Assembly (NCBI GenBank): GCA_029215795.1 | Contig: JARDYH010000003.1 | Location: forward strand, 18,144,001-18,208,000 | DNA length: 64,000 nt | Reading direction: 5' to 3' | DNA from: Anniella stebbinsi | Taxonomy: Eukaryota > Chordata > Lepidosauria > Squamata > Anniellidae | Made by a program: the position numbers and the translations under genes | The notes under the pieces: generated by a model | What the model saw: only the letters and a program-made list of their open reading frames with translations | What the model was told of the DNA's origin: nothing | Databases searched by the model: none | Part shown: positions 36,791-60,581 of the stretch, piece by piece | How positions within the stretch are numbered: the first letter of the stretch is position 1 | Layout: every line of letters starts with the position of its first letter

Positions 36791-39700
36791 TTTGTAAAGT
36801 AAAGAAAACTTTGAAGTTTGAAACAAGGCAACACACTCAAGATTGTAAGAACCTCAAGCACCTTTTGATTCTGGCAACTAAAAATTGGCAAAAGCCACAA
36901 TAGGGTAATAGCTTTACCAGGACCAATTAAAATGTCACAAAGTGGTATTACTACTTTGTGACATTTCAGTTGATTCTAATAAACATATGACCCTACTATG
37001 GCTTTTTGCTAATGGACCAACAGGGCAATTAAGATTGTTACTTACTTGGAACTTTGGCCTATATCAAAACCTTGAAAGTAAGCAACTAAGTAGAACTTAC
37101 AATGTATAAATGAATTTATATGCAATTCTCTGCACACACTCATCAAAATGTTCCATTATCCATTTGACTTTGAGCTGCTCAGATTACTTGGAAAATCATA
37201 GTCAATCAGATCGGCATTCCCAGATGCTGCGAGTGATCCTAATCCACAGATTACTCAATCACATGGAAAAGCAATAGTTACCAATGAATAAAATGGCTAT
37301 AATCCTCTAGCAAAGGGGCTTTGCTGTTTTAGTCTTCAGTTATGAGATGAGCTTCCATAGCACAGACAGCTTTGCAGATACCATACGAAAATATGAAGAA
37401 ATGTGCAATTATACTCAAAGAAGCTCTCCTTACACTACACTATTGATTTTTATGGCTTAGAATCTGAAGGCTTATGATGGACCTAAAAGTGTAACACAAT
37501 AGTGTCCTAAAGGCATCATCTTTAAATGCATCAGAATTTCCTTCATATTCTGCAATCATCACACAGATTACGAATCATCTAAATCACCTCTACAATTTTT
37601 AAAATTCACAATAGCAAGCTTATTTTGTAACAAATTGCCCCACTCTCTTCTGTACCATCACTATCTTTTATGTTTCAGAGATAAACTCTATCTCATCTGT
37701 TTAAGAAAAACAAACTTTCCCCATCCAGAGCTAAACCCCGACATGATAAAATATTCAAACGTTTGAAAGACTTGATGATTAGAACCTTTCTAGCCTATCT
37801 GAAGTGAGGTTACAAAGTAACAGTGGTTAGGTCAATTTATGCCCAATGGGAATTATCCCCAAGACAGACTCTAGGATGCAATTATGAGTATGCATATATT
37901 GAAAATGTCTGTTATAGAGCATTTTTTTTGTCAGTACTGAGAATTCGTCCATTAAGTTACTCCATGTTAAGATCTTACCTTTCACATTAGATGCAAAAAA
38001 TAATAATAATACAGGCACAAGCCAGCAAAATATAAATGTTTACTGGCAGCAGTGCAATAACTGACATCCAGAAATCGCCTCACTTATCTGTGAACATCTG
38101 CTTTTTCAGAACAAGCCAATAATTGCCCATCTGACATATTACCATCCAGTATTTGAAATTCTAGCAAGTCTTATGAACATAAAGGATACAGCATTTAAAC
38201 TTTTGGCTTTACTTGATTAAAAAAAAAATCTACCATTGCTCCACATGGAACTGAAAGGACTGAAAGGATGGGGGAGAGGGAATCAAAAGGCTTAGTAGAC
38301 CTTTATGTGAGCTGTTTTGCATTTAAATTTAGAATGCATCTTCTGATCTTCGATAAACAAGTGATGCTTTCAATAGGCTTAACTGCATTATCTCCTACAA
38401 AAGTTGCACTACTTCTTCCACACTTCAAGCTCATATTTTCAAACATATTAGACAGTTCAAATCATTCATCCATGTACAATTAAAAATAGCAGTTCTTAAG
38501 AACAACAATTAAGGTGCTAATCAAACTACCTTCCATTTGTTTTCAAAGTTTTCTACGTCTGACATATACTGAACAAAATGGTTAGAACAATACCCAAAGA
38601 TTCTACAGTGATGGGCAATATTAGATGTATACCTAGGCAGGTGTGCTAAAACGCACACATGACAGAGTGTTGATTGACAATGCAGGGAGAAATGTCCAGA
38701 ACTACTGGACTTCCTTTCAAAGCACCTCTGATCAAATATTCCAGTTGATCGTCAATCAACTAAAGTTCCAGGAAGAATTGGCAACTACAGAATTCTAGTA
38801 TATACTTCTAAACATGAAGATCCCCATTTCATATAATCAACAACCAAAGGCAGGAGCAATTAAAAGTCAGTCGGGAGTGCATGCAAATTGACATGAAATT
38901 AAGGCCAGGCCCAGAGTCAGGGAACAACCGCACAGATCTTCTCTTGCAAGACAAAGGGCATGCTGTACCATGCATCCATGCTCTCTTCCCCTCCCATTAT
39001 CATACCCATGCAAAGAACGCCATCCTTACCAACTGTTGAGCAAATGCAGTTGAAAAGTAGGAAGATACTAGAGGGAAGTAAAAGCACCCGGAGTGCATGC
39101 AAGCACCCGCACACCCCAAACAGCAGAAACTGTCTCAGGGAGCAGAAGAAATCTTCTGGCTGACGGGGCTCACCATTGTCAGCAGCGCTGACCCCTGTTC
39201 AGGCCCCAGGAGGAGGGGCTTGTCCCTTCAGCCACTTCAAGAACACACAGCAGCCAATTATTAAGGATGAAACAGTAGATCCATCACACCACATGGTGGG
39301 TGAGGCCTCTAAAAACAGACAATAGCCAACACACACACTACTGCGATATTTTATTTAGAGAGAATGGCATCGCGCGCCCTCACAGTTTGCCCTCACATGA
39401 TTAGTAACAAGTCATTAATGACCAGACTACGGCGGAAACAAAACTGCTTCCCCAACCCCCAAACCGGCACGACTTCCTTTCAACCCGCCCCATATTTTCT
39501 TGCCGGGGGATTAGTTTGCCCTTCAAACCGAAATCCTCGGAAGACGCCAGTGCAGGGAAAGTCCCGCCTCACACGCAAGAAAAGTCACTGGGAGGAAAGG
39601 TTGTGCGTGTACGTCCCATCCTGGATCTAGGGACGTTTCCCCTGCCCCCCACTGTCCTGCCTGTGGCCCCGAGTCTAGGAGAATGGGTGAAGGTTTACCC

Positions 39701-39820
39701 GAGCAGATTTTACCATCAAACAGAACCACCTCGGAGGAAATTTATACGGAAAGCAATAGAAAGGGAGGGCTATTCTGGGAGGGGGGAGGCGATACCACAA
39801 CATGTGAGGTAAATGTAACC

Positions 39821-39845
39821 ACACACACACACACACACACACACA
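39821..39845. repeat. (AC)n microsatellite
   Basis: About 12 AC units in BCL2L13 intron 1 near the CpG-rich promoter. Confidence 0.95.
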
Positions 39846-40140
39846 AACTGGGGGAAAGGGCAGGGTGAAGAGAAGTAGAAATAAACCGCCACCAATGCAG
39901 ACTCTCCACACAGACACCCAGCAGGGCGACCCTCGAATGCCCGGAGCGCGCGCCAAAGCAACGCACCTAACCGCCCACAGGGTGGCACGCGACCACAGAC
40001 GACCACGCGCGCGGGGGAAAAAAAACAATACAAGGCTGCGGGGGGGGGGGGCTCTTTCGCTCCCAACCCCTCAATATGCTTGCTTGCGTGCGTGTGTGGC
40101 TGCAAGTGGAGGGTCGGGGAGAGATTATGGTTTTGTTTAC

Positions 40141-40330
40141 CTGAGTCTCGCGAGGACGGAAGAAAGAAAGTAGAGGAGGTCAAAGCGAGAGGGCACGCGA
40201 AGCTCCTTAGGAAGTAACCCGCGCCGTTGGTCGTGTTATGATTTATACGCGTGTGTGTGCGCGCGCGCGGCGCTTCCAGTCAGCCCTAAATGAATGCTTC
40301 TACCGTGGCCATGATGGAAGAGGGCAGAAG
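40141..40330 (-). other. BCL2L13: BCL2L13 non-coding first exon (5'UTR), upstream edge approximate
   Basis: On the minus strand a good donor, CTCAG|gtaaac, ends this exon at 40141, 8 kb upstream of the ATG-bearing exon. It sits in a CpG-rich block just downstream of a perfect CRE and a GC box. The human gene also has a non-coding first exon. The transcription start is inferred, not seen; about 40330 is a guess. The exon contains TCTCGCGAG at 40146-40154 and a possible 8-codon uORF at 40312-40286. Confidence 0.6.
40286..40312 (-). other. possible upstream ORF in the BCL2L13 5'UTR (8 codons)
   Basis: ATG at 40312 on the minus strand starts MATVEAFI and stops at TAG 40288-40286. The context has A at -3 and G at +4, which favours initiation. 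It only matters if transcription starts to the right of 40312. Confidence 0.35.
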
Positions 40331-40337
40331 AAGGAAT

Positions 40338-40376
40338 TCGAAGGCGGGGCTCACGCGCCGAGCACAAATGACGTCA
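40338..40376 (-). promoter_or_regulatory. BCL2L13 core promoter elements: CRE and GC box
   Basis: A perfect palindromic cAMP-response element TGACGTCA is at 40369-40376 and a GC-box-like GGCGGGG at about 40343-40349, in a CpG-rich block (about 39.9-40.43 kb). Position relative to the spliced first exon fits a housekeeping-type promoter firing leftward. Factor use is inferred from motif only. Confidence 0.5.
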
Positions 40377-40514
40377 TCCGTCGCGGAAGGGAGAGTTTCG
40401 TTCCCTTTCATTCGCCGACGTAGAGCTAGCAAAAAAAAGTTAGAGTGATATTCAGCTTCAACTTCTGCTCAAAGTCGAAACACGAAATTGGCCATATGTT
40501 GTCCGAGTCTTGTT

Positions 40515-40600
40515 GAATTGGTTATTGGTGAGCCGCTCTGGGAGCCTTTTTGGTTGAGGAGCGGCATTAACTTAAATACTTCAAATAAACACGTAAAAAT
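40515..40600 (+). repeat. L2/SINE-type 3' tail
   Basis: GAGCCGCTCTGGGAGCCTTT then GGTTGAGGAGCGGCATTAAC, the same terminus as at 61365-61430. Confidence 0.6.
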
Positions 40601-40779
40601 ATTTTTCAATGGCAGGAATGGGCGGACTTGCGGCTTTTGTTTTCTTATTCGAACCCGAGGCCCACCAATTGGAGCAAATAGTGGCTCAAGGAGTGGACAT
40701 ACATTTCGGATATCACTAAATTTATGTCAGTTTAACCGTATTTGGTGTAATCTGTATTCTTTGCATTCCACTTCCTTCT

Positions 40780-40935
40780 GGCCGTACTGTTTACTTTCCC
40801 TTCCTCTCTACACTCACTCTGGCTGTATATACCTGCCAAGTGAGGATAACACTCCACGCGGACTCTGATCCACGAAAGCTTATGCCATAATAAATGGGTT
40901 AGCCTTGAAGATGCCTCGAGACTATTTGTTTGTTT
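40780..40935 (+). repeat. Penelope-like retroelement end with degenerate hammerhead-type motif
   Basis: Contains CTGCCAAGTGAGGATAACAC and, at 40871-40886, CACGAAAGCTTATGCC followed by ATAATAAATGGGTTAGCCTT, as in reptile Penelope-like ends. The conserved GAAA box is present; the CTGATGA box expected a few bases upstream is absent, so the ribozyme would be dead. Family assignment is from memory of the motif. Confidence 0.5.
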
Positions 40936-41382
40936 TAGAATGAAGGAACAACAAAGCACTTCTGAGTCTGAACACTTGCTGAGCCCAAGGATTTATTTTC
41001 AATCGCAGAACCGAGCGTGCAGTCCTTTCACAACTGTTGGTTTCCCCGCAAGCTATTCTGAAGTTCAACAGCCAGGTTTAAAAAAGGGTGGGGGGTAGAG
41101 CCTTTTGGGTTTTTCCGTTTTTTAAAACAATTGGAAGCCACTCAGCCTTGCCCATCTATTTCAGATCATCCTGAGTTCTACCAGTACATCCCTTCTGCCT
41201 GCCCAGGCCAGAGGGGCATCGCTCGCTCTCTTGGTGTGTCCGTGCTGAAGCCCTCCCGCCCCCTATATTTGACATTGGAAGTCAGTGAAAAAGCATGTTC
41301 CGTTTTAGATTGACCGTGTCCAAAAGATCTTTGATGGTGAACGACTCTCAATTTTTTCTATCTCCATGACACCGCGTCAGTT

Positions 41383-41486
41383 ATTGGTACCGTAACTTCC
41401 GCCACGGTACCAATCATGGGGGTGGTGGACACCTATCACGTGAGCCGCCTCCCTCCTCCCCTCTCTCCTTTTGACAGCTACACGTG
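41383..41486. promoter_or_regulatory. candidate intergenic control cluster: hairpin and two E-boxes
   Basis: ATTGGTACCGT (41383-41393) and ACGGTACCAAT (41404-41414) form a perfect 11-bp inverted repeat around a 10-nt loop, each arm carrying a CCAAT pentamer. A TCACGTGA E-box lies at 41436-41443 and a second CACGTG at 41481-41486. TFEB-type E-boxes control many V-ATPase genes, but use here is inferred. Confidence 0.4.
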
Positions 41487-41654
41487 CCCTAGCACGTACT
41501 TCCTTCATGTCTTGATTCCCACTTATCCTTCTTATCACTGAGCCAAATTTATTTAATGGCGTGTAAATGCCAGTGCCTGTCTTTTTGAAGTGGGTTTAGG
41601 ATTGAGATGTGTACGATTTTTTCGGCGTTCTTTGCCCAGCATGGAAAGATGATT

Positions 41655-41661
41655 TATTATT

Positions 41662-41699
<38 letters not shown>

Positions 41700-41700
41700 T
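41655..41700. repeat. (TTA)n microsatellite
   Basis: Long run of ATT/TTA units. Confidence 0.95.
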
Positions 41701-42239
41701 AGTTAAATTCAGAAGAATACAAGAGAGACAAACAAAATTTGCTTAAAAGTCCAATCAAAAAGCATATTAGATCTGGCCTTGCCTGGCTTCTATTCTCAGC
41801 CTTGAGCAAGTGACTTTTTTTTCTCTCAGCGTCTATTTCCTATCAAAACTGGAACAAAACTATATATCTCGTGGTTATTGTGGGAATAAATAACTTTCCT
41901 CCTTTAGGGCCTGGGTCTAATCGCAGTGAACTACACAAACTACAGTGCAGGGTTGTTGTAAGCCACTCTCAGTTTGGAATACCCCCTCTCAGCTTGCCGC
42001 ATAAGGATAACGGAATTTGCTTTGGCATGAGTATTTTTAAAATAGACATCTTTACTGGCGACTTTCATTTTGGGGAGGGGGATACATTGCGCCCCAGTCT
42101 TGGATTTGTCCGTTTCTATGGCCCGCTTCCTCCTCAGGCGGAGGATTTTAAAAAGGCGTGTCCAATATGAACCCGGAAATTATCCATCGAGACATTCTTC
42201 TACACCTTTTTTCTTTCAAGCGATCATAACTCTGTGGCG

Positions 42240-42459
42240 CTGCAACAGGGGCGGCACGTAAAGACGCAGGCGCCGTCGACGTCATGACGAGCAAGGGGCG
42301 GGGCCGTGATGACGGGGTTTAGTTCCTACAGCTGTGAGTGACTCGAACCGGATTGGATTCTCTTCCAGCCTGTCAAGGACCCCGGCCTGAGCAGACGCGG
42401 CTCCTTCGCCTTCTCCTTCTGCTGCCCGGGGCCCGCTTTCCCCTTCGCTCGCTCTCACG
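42240..42459 (+). promoter_or_regulatory. ATP6V1E1 promoter and 5'UTR (CpG island)
   Basis: CpG-rich with a GC box AGGGGCGGGGCC at 42294-42305, a CRE-like GACGTCAT at 42278-42285 followed by TGACG, and an inverted CCAAT (ATTGG) at 42352-42356. This is typical of a TATA-less housekeeping promoter. The transcription start probably lies between about 42310 and 42400 but is not determined by sequence alone. Confidence 0.6.
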
Positions 42460-55811
<13,352 letters not shown>

Positions 55812-56057
55812 ACTCCTTGAAGTAATGGTGGAGTCTCTTCCACTGCTGTCGTCAAGGGAGATGTCGGAGCATCTCTTCTACAACAGCACCCCCTTTTAAA
55901 TGTACTCAGCGCTATATTGTGTTGTCCTGTGTATGTTCCTCAGTTATTTTGTTTTTTGCATACCTGCTGTGCTTAGCCTGACTGGAGGAAAGGCTGGAAG
56001 GCCTCTCTATCCAGAGAGCAATGGTATGCAATACCAAAATGGAGGCATTCACTTTCC

Positions 56058-56059
<2 letters not shown>

Positions 56060-56090
<31 letters not shown>
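56060..56090. repeat. (GA)n microsatellite in the ATP6V1E1 3'UTR
   Basis: About 15 AG units. Confidence 0.95.
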
Positions 56091-56091
<1 letters not shown>

Positions 56092-56346
56092 AAGGAGATG
56101 GGTTCCTGAAGGATCAGAGGTCCACCTCTGCTTTAGCCACTACCCTCAAAGCATGTCGCCAATCTGTGCTGCTTATCTACTGTTCCTTCCTTATACAAAA
56201 GCTGTCGTACAAAAGTATACATTCTTTTGAGGGTCACTGTAGCTCATGTTAACTTGGTCAGCCCCAAGTTTTTGTCCTGTATATGTGGTTAAAATTATAT
56301 AAATATACATGAGTGTGCACACCCTCATCCTGTACTAGTTTATTAA

Positions 56347-56352
56347 AATAAA
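56347..56352 (+). terminator. ATP6V1E1 poly(A) signal
   Basis: AATAAA within TTAAAATAAAAGG, followed at once by GGTGTGTG, a plausible downstream GU-rich element. Confidence 0.75.
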
Positions 56353-56589
56353 AGGTGTGTGAAACGGTCTTTGCTCCAATATCTGGAGGAGTGGGTCTGT
56401 GTGGTTTGTCAAGCAAACATGCTAATACGTTTCAAATTAATGCCTTCCCCAAGTCCAGTTTCAATTAGGAGTGCAAAGGAGAATTGGAAAACAGCGCTGC
56501 TGCTACTTCTGAAGAGAGACTTTATGGTAAAACTAAAGCAAACAGCTTCAAGATCACTATGGGAAGAATCAACTATGGATGTTTACCAA

Positions 56590-57306
56590 TATTGATTTAT
56601 TAGAGGCATTTTCTGCTTAGCATTAGCAGAAATAGGACCCATTCTACACTAGCCCCACCAATGTTAAGTTACACGATGCTGCAACAGAAGGGTAGGAGGG
56701 GGTGGCAGGCAATAGGGTGAGGACTGGAGAATTATAACTGGAGCTCAAGGAAGAGGCCCCCAAGCAAAAGAATTCATAAGTTTTGCTAAAGCATTTGCAA
56801 TGTAAATCCAATGATCCATTGTTAAAAAGAATAGGAATTGTTTATTGTATTTCAAAAACTCATGAAACATCAGGGTTCTTTTCCTCCCTTGCGTGAAGTT
56901 TTTGCGTTGGTGCAGCTCTTCTGCTATAATTCCTCCATGGGTGAATGGGAAGTGATAGGGAGTGGGTATCTCAGTTGTCAATTGAAGGGCTGTTCCAGCT
57001 CCCTTCTCATGCTGGAGGTTTTAGCAGACTTTGCTTTCCACCTTTTCCAGTATTATCTTTGCAATGGTAAGGGCCTATACATTTTAAGTTTGGATTATCA
57101 AGAACTGGATGGTCATCTGTAGGATATGGACGGTTCTTTAGAAAATGAAGCAGTGCTGAGTCTTGTGAGTCATATTCCTGGACAGTAGAAATCCGAATGA
57201 TTGTTCGTAGCCCCACAAATGTTCACAGAGTAGTTCTATTATTCCTCCAAGAGTTCTACTGAACTTGCGCAACCTTAAGCCAGAGTCACTGCGTTTGGAA
57301 TTGGCA
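56590..57306 (-). other. SLC25A18: SLC25A18 3'UTR and candidate poly(A) signals
   Basis: Minus-strand AATAAA occurs at 56846-56841 and 56601-56596. Using either, the transcript ends 0.25-0.5 kb from the ATP6V1E1 poly(A) signal on the other strand. Confidence 0.45.
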
Positions 57307-57448
57307 CTACTTCAGGAGTCCCATGATGTATTCTCCAATGCCAATGAAATACACCCCTTGGGCTATTCCGAACAGAGGCGCTATCACCAGTGCACGGCAC
57401 CCGGCCCCTTTCATGAAGGCAGCAGGGCCCTCGTGAATCCAGATCTTC
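57307..57448 (-). CDS. SLC25A18: SLC25A18 last coding exon
   Basis: 142 nt: acceptor ttcacctgcag|GAAG; 46 codons then TAG. Encodes [20 protein letters not shown] and ends [12 protein letters not shown]. Confidence 0.95.
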
Positions 57449-60400
57449 CTGCAGGTGAAAAACAACACAGCAACCTGGTTAAGTACATAGTTCCTAAGTA
57501 GCTTTGGCTACTCACATGGCAGATTTCAGTTAAAGACAAAAAATGGTTCTCTGTGTACGGTGCAGACACAAGCAACCTCCAACGACTAGTGCTTTGCTTC
57601 TACTTGAGGCAGAAGGGGAGAGCAGCCCCAGACTTCCCTCCCAATACAAATCATGGCTTGTGGGATGGGTGGGTCATCAAGACAATGGGAGAGGAAAGGA
57701 TTAAAAACCTTCCAGTGTGCCCTGATCCTGCACACCTGGCATTTAAATGCTCGAGGCCAAATTATGAGTTAAGGTATAGTTTGGTCCCAACCAAGACAAG
57801 AACTGGGGACCTTCAGACCTGTGCCCTGCTGGCTTAGGAAGATTTATATCTTCCTAAGCAGGCACAAGTGCTGCTTGCTCATCCTTTGTTCTCCATGGCA
57901 TATATACTAGAAAAGGTCTCAGTTTGATCGTTCAAAGCCCGGGAAAAATAGTTTGCTGTGAACTAAAAGCATATGCCGCCGAGGCAGAGAACAACCAGAC
58001 AGACTGCAGGGGGCAGTAGAGCTAGTTGAAGACCAATGCCCTAGAATGCCTATGATGCCACTCCAAAGAATTGGGTTTTGCTCCACAAGGCCGTCTTGCA
58101 TCAAAGAGAGGAGGAGCTCTTGTCCTCTCTTTGATACAAGACGGCCTTGTGGAGCAAAACTCAATTGTTTGGAGTGGCATCACAGATATTCTAGGGCAGT
58201 GGTTTTCAGCTGGTGAATTGCGACCCAAAAGTGGGTCATGATATCAGTCCAGATGGGTCGCAGCAAAGCTGTTGCCGCAATGTTTGGCATGGAGAAAATT
58301 GTGAAAGTGGGTCCCATGTGGCTGCTGGGAGTCTGAGGTGAGTCTCAGATCTGGAACAGTTGAAGACCACTGCTCTACAGCATGGATGAGCCCTCCAAAT
58401 GTTTTGGTCTACAACTCCCATCGTGCCAATGGTGAGGAATGATGGGAGTTATAGGACTAAACACCTGGAGGGTCACCAGTTGCTTACCCCAGACCTAGGT
58501 CACAATAGCCTTAAAAGGTGCCAGTTTTACACTTCCATCCAGCCTTACAAACTAGACACATATTTATAACCATTTTCTGTCTACATTTTAATATCTGAGG
58601 TGTTCCTTGGGTTAATGCAGTAATTTCTAGCCTACAGCAAAGCATACAGTTACAAATCATGCAGGTACCTGCTTTGTCACCAGCCTCTTCTTCCTAACGT
58701 AATGAAGCAAGAATTGGAAAGCCTGAAATTTCTCACTCGCAATCCTTCTCCACTGCTATAATAAATAACATGTTGCAGTGCGGAGCGTTCCAATACATGC
58801 CATGCCATTCCCTTACCCCTATCATGCATGAAGTAGTCAACATTCTGCAGGCTCAGTTATTACTGGCGGCGGTGGTGGGAGTTTTAGGGTTTTCTCGAAA
58901 CAAAATTTGTTACTCCCACAAACCTTGGCATTCCCTGAAGCCTGCTCAGTTTCTCCCTCTTATGTGAGGATAGTGATGTTTTAGTTACATAAGGATCCAA
59001 ACCTGGAGAATGGGTTTGCTGTTGATACATAGGTGGTGATGATGGAGAACATGGTTAACACAGGGCAAAAAAAGTCTTTGAGGAATTGCATCTCAATGCT
59101 GAAATGGTCTGATTATAGGCAGTGAACTATGATCCGTTCTGCTTACCTGGCACAATCGATGATCCCATTGTAGGTGTCTTCTCCCAGACCTTTCTTGAGA
59201 GTTTGAATGCGAGTTTTTAGAACTAAAACAAGCAATAATTTAATTCAAACCCGTGCAAAGTTATTTGGTTTGCAGAATTTATTCTTAGTATAAGAATATT
59301 GAAGTACAAAATTTAGCATTTTATTTAGTTATTTCACTAACAGCCCTAGCCATACTAGTGGTTAGAAAAGTGGTATTCTTATCCCTTATCAGTGATTCGT
59401 TAATCATTATCATAACAGTAAGCACAAGGTGCTTCACACTTGCCATGTTGCATATACATTGGCAATATTTGCACAAAATCATAAGCCAGGATTCCGCATG
59501 CAGCCCAATTGCTTCCACTTGGCTCATTCCACAAACACAAGTGACTAACCCCAAATAGAAAGCTTGCCATAATGTCCAAACCCATGATCCTGATTTGTTG
59601 TTTCCAAACAAGCCAGAATTTGTAAGCCAAAAGCAAGCTCTGATTTACTATCCTGACTTGTATATGGTGCAACAAACCAGGATCCTGGATTTGGATGTCA
59701 TGATAAGCTTTCAATTTGTGGTTAGTTAGCTGCTTGTGCTAGGAGTCAAACAGGAGCAAATGGGCTGTGTGTACTTCACAGCTTGTTCACAGAAAACCAG
59801 GATTTAGCAGAATCCTGGCTTCCTGTGATGGATAAATGATGGCCATTATCTCAGTAGTCCTTACAACAGTGTTGTAAAGTAGACCAGTATGGCTCCATGG
59901 TGCATCAGAATTGGGGATATACTACTGATTTTAAAATATCTATCCCTACTTAACTTTCCTGAGGGTACCTACTGAGTTGGCTGAACTCGATTTGAACTGA
60001 AGACTTGTAGCATATAGTCTTATCTTTAACTGAAAAATAAACAATACTTTATCTCCGCTTCCTCCAAGAATCTCAAGGCAGGGCACATGGTTCTCCCCTC
60101 TCACTTTATCCTTACAACTATCCAGTAGGTAGATTGAGTTTAGGGATAGAGCCTGCTCTAAACTCAATCTACCGACTGGATAGTTGTAGATTGAGTTTAG
60201 TTTTATGTCTGAGCAGTGTCTCCCTGGTCCAAGTCTGTCATTCTATTCCCTATATTATGTTGGCTTTCCAGTGTGGCTGTCAATCATTATACTGCTGTAG
60301 GACAGGGCTGTTCCAGGCAATGTTTACTCATCCGAGAGCCACTATGGTGGAGTGGTTAGAGTGTTTGATTGGGACTTGGAAGATCTGGGTTCTAGTCCCC

Positions 60401-60544
60401 ACTTGGCCATGAAGCCCACTGGGTGACTTTGGGCCAGTCACTGACTCTCAGCCTAACCTACCTCATGAGGTGGATGTGCGGATAAATAGAGATGAGGAGG
60501 AGTATGTAAGCCATCTTGGGTTCCTTGCAAAGGGGAAAAAGGTG

Positions 60545-60581
<37 letters not shown>

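Larger units (their letters stand above)
32145..40140 (-). other. BCL2L13 intron 1
   Basis: 8-kb first intron. It holds a MITE-like element (34048-34312), an hAT-like element with perfect 8-bp duplication (34790-35712) and an L2 tail near 36693-36790. 36.8-39.8 kb shows nothing recognisable until the CpG-rich promoter shoulder and the AC microsatellite at 39.82 kb. Confidence 0.65.
40377..42239. other. intergenic region between the BCL2L13 and ATP6V1E1 promoters
   Basis: About 1.9 kb between divergent genes. Contains an L2/SINE tail (about 40515-40600), a Penelope-like fragment (40780-40935), the hairpin and E-boxes at 41383-41486, and a (TTA)n tract (41655-41700). No gene is seen. Confidence 0.6.
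55812..56375 (+). other. ATP6V1E1: ATP6V1E1 3'UTR
   Basis: Runs from the stop codon to an AATAAA at 56347-56352, with GT-rich sequence just after it. A (GA)n tract of about 30 bp (56060-56090) lies inside, so its length may vary between individuals. Confidence 0.8.
57449..59146 (-). other. SLC25A18 last intron
   Basis: 1.7 kb. Carries a 12-bp hairpin (57832-57859), a 192-bp palindrome (58022-58213) and two hAT-like elements (58198-58374, 58374-58490). 58.5-59.1 kb is unassigned. Confidence 0.7.

Noticed and set aside
39364..40423. Multiple ORFs across the CpG-rich block
   Set aside because: CpG-rich promoter composition gives long frames in all phases; only the non-coding BCL2L13 exon is supported.
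57919..58228. ORFs of 68-81 codons in the palindrome
   Set aside because: The same sequence read through both arms of an inverted repeat; no homology.
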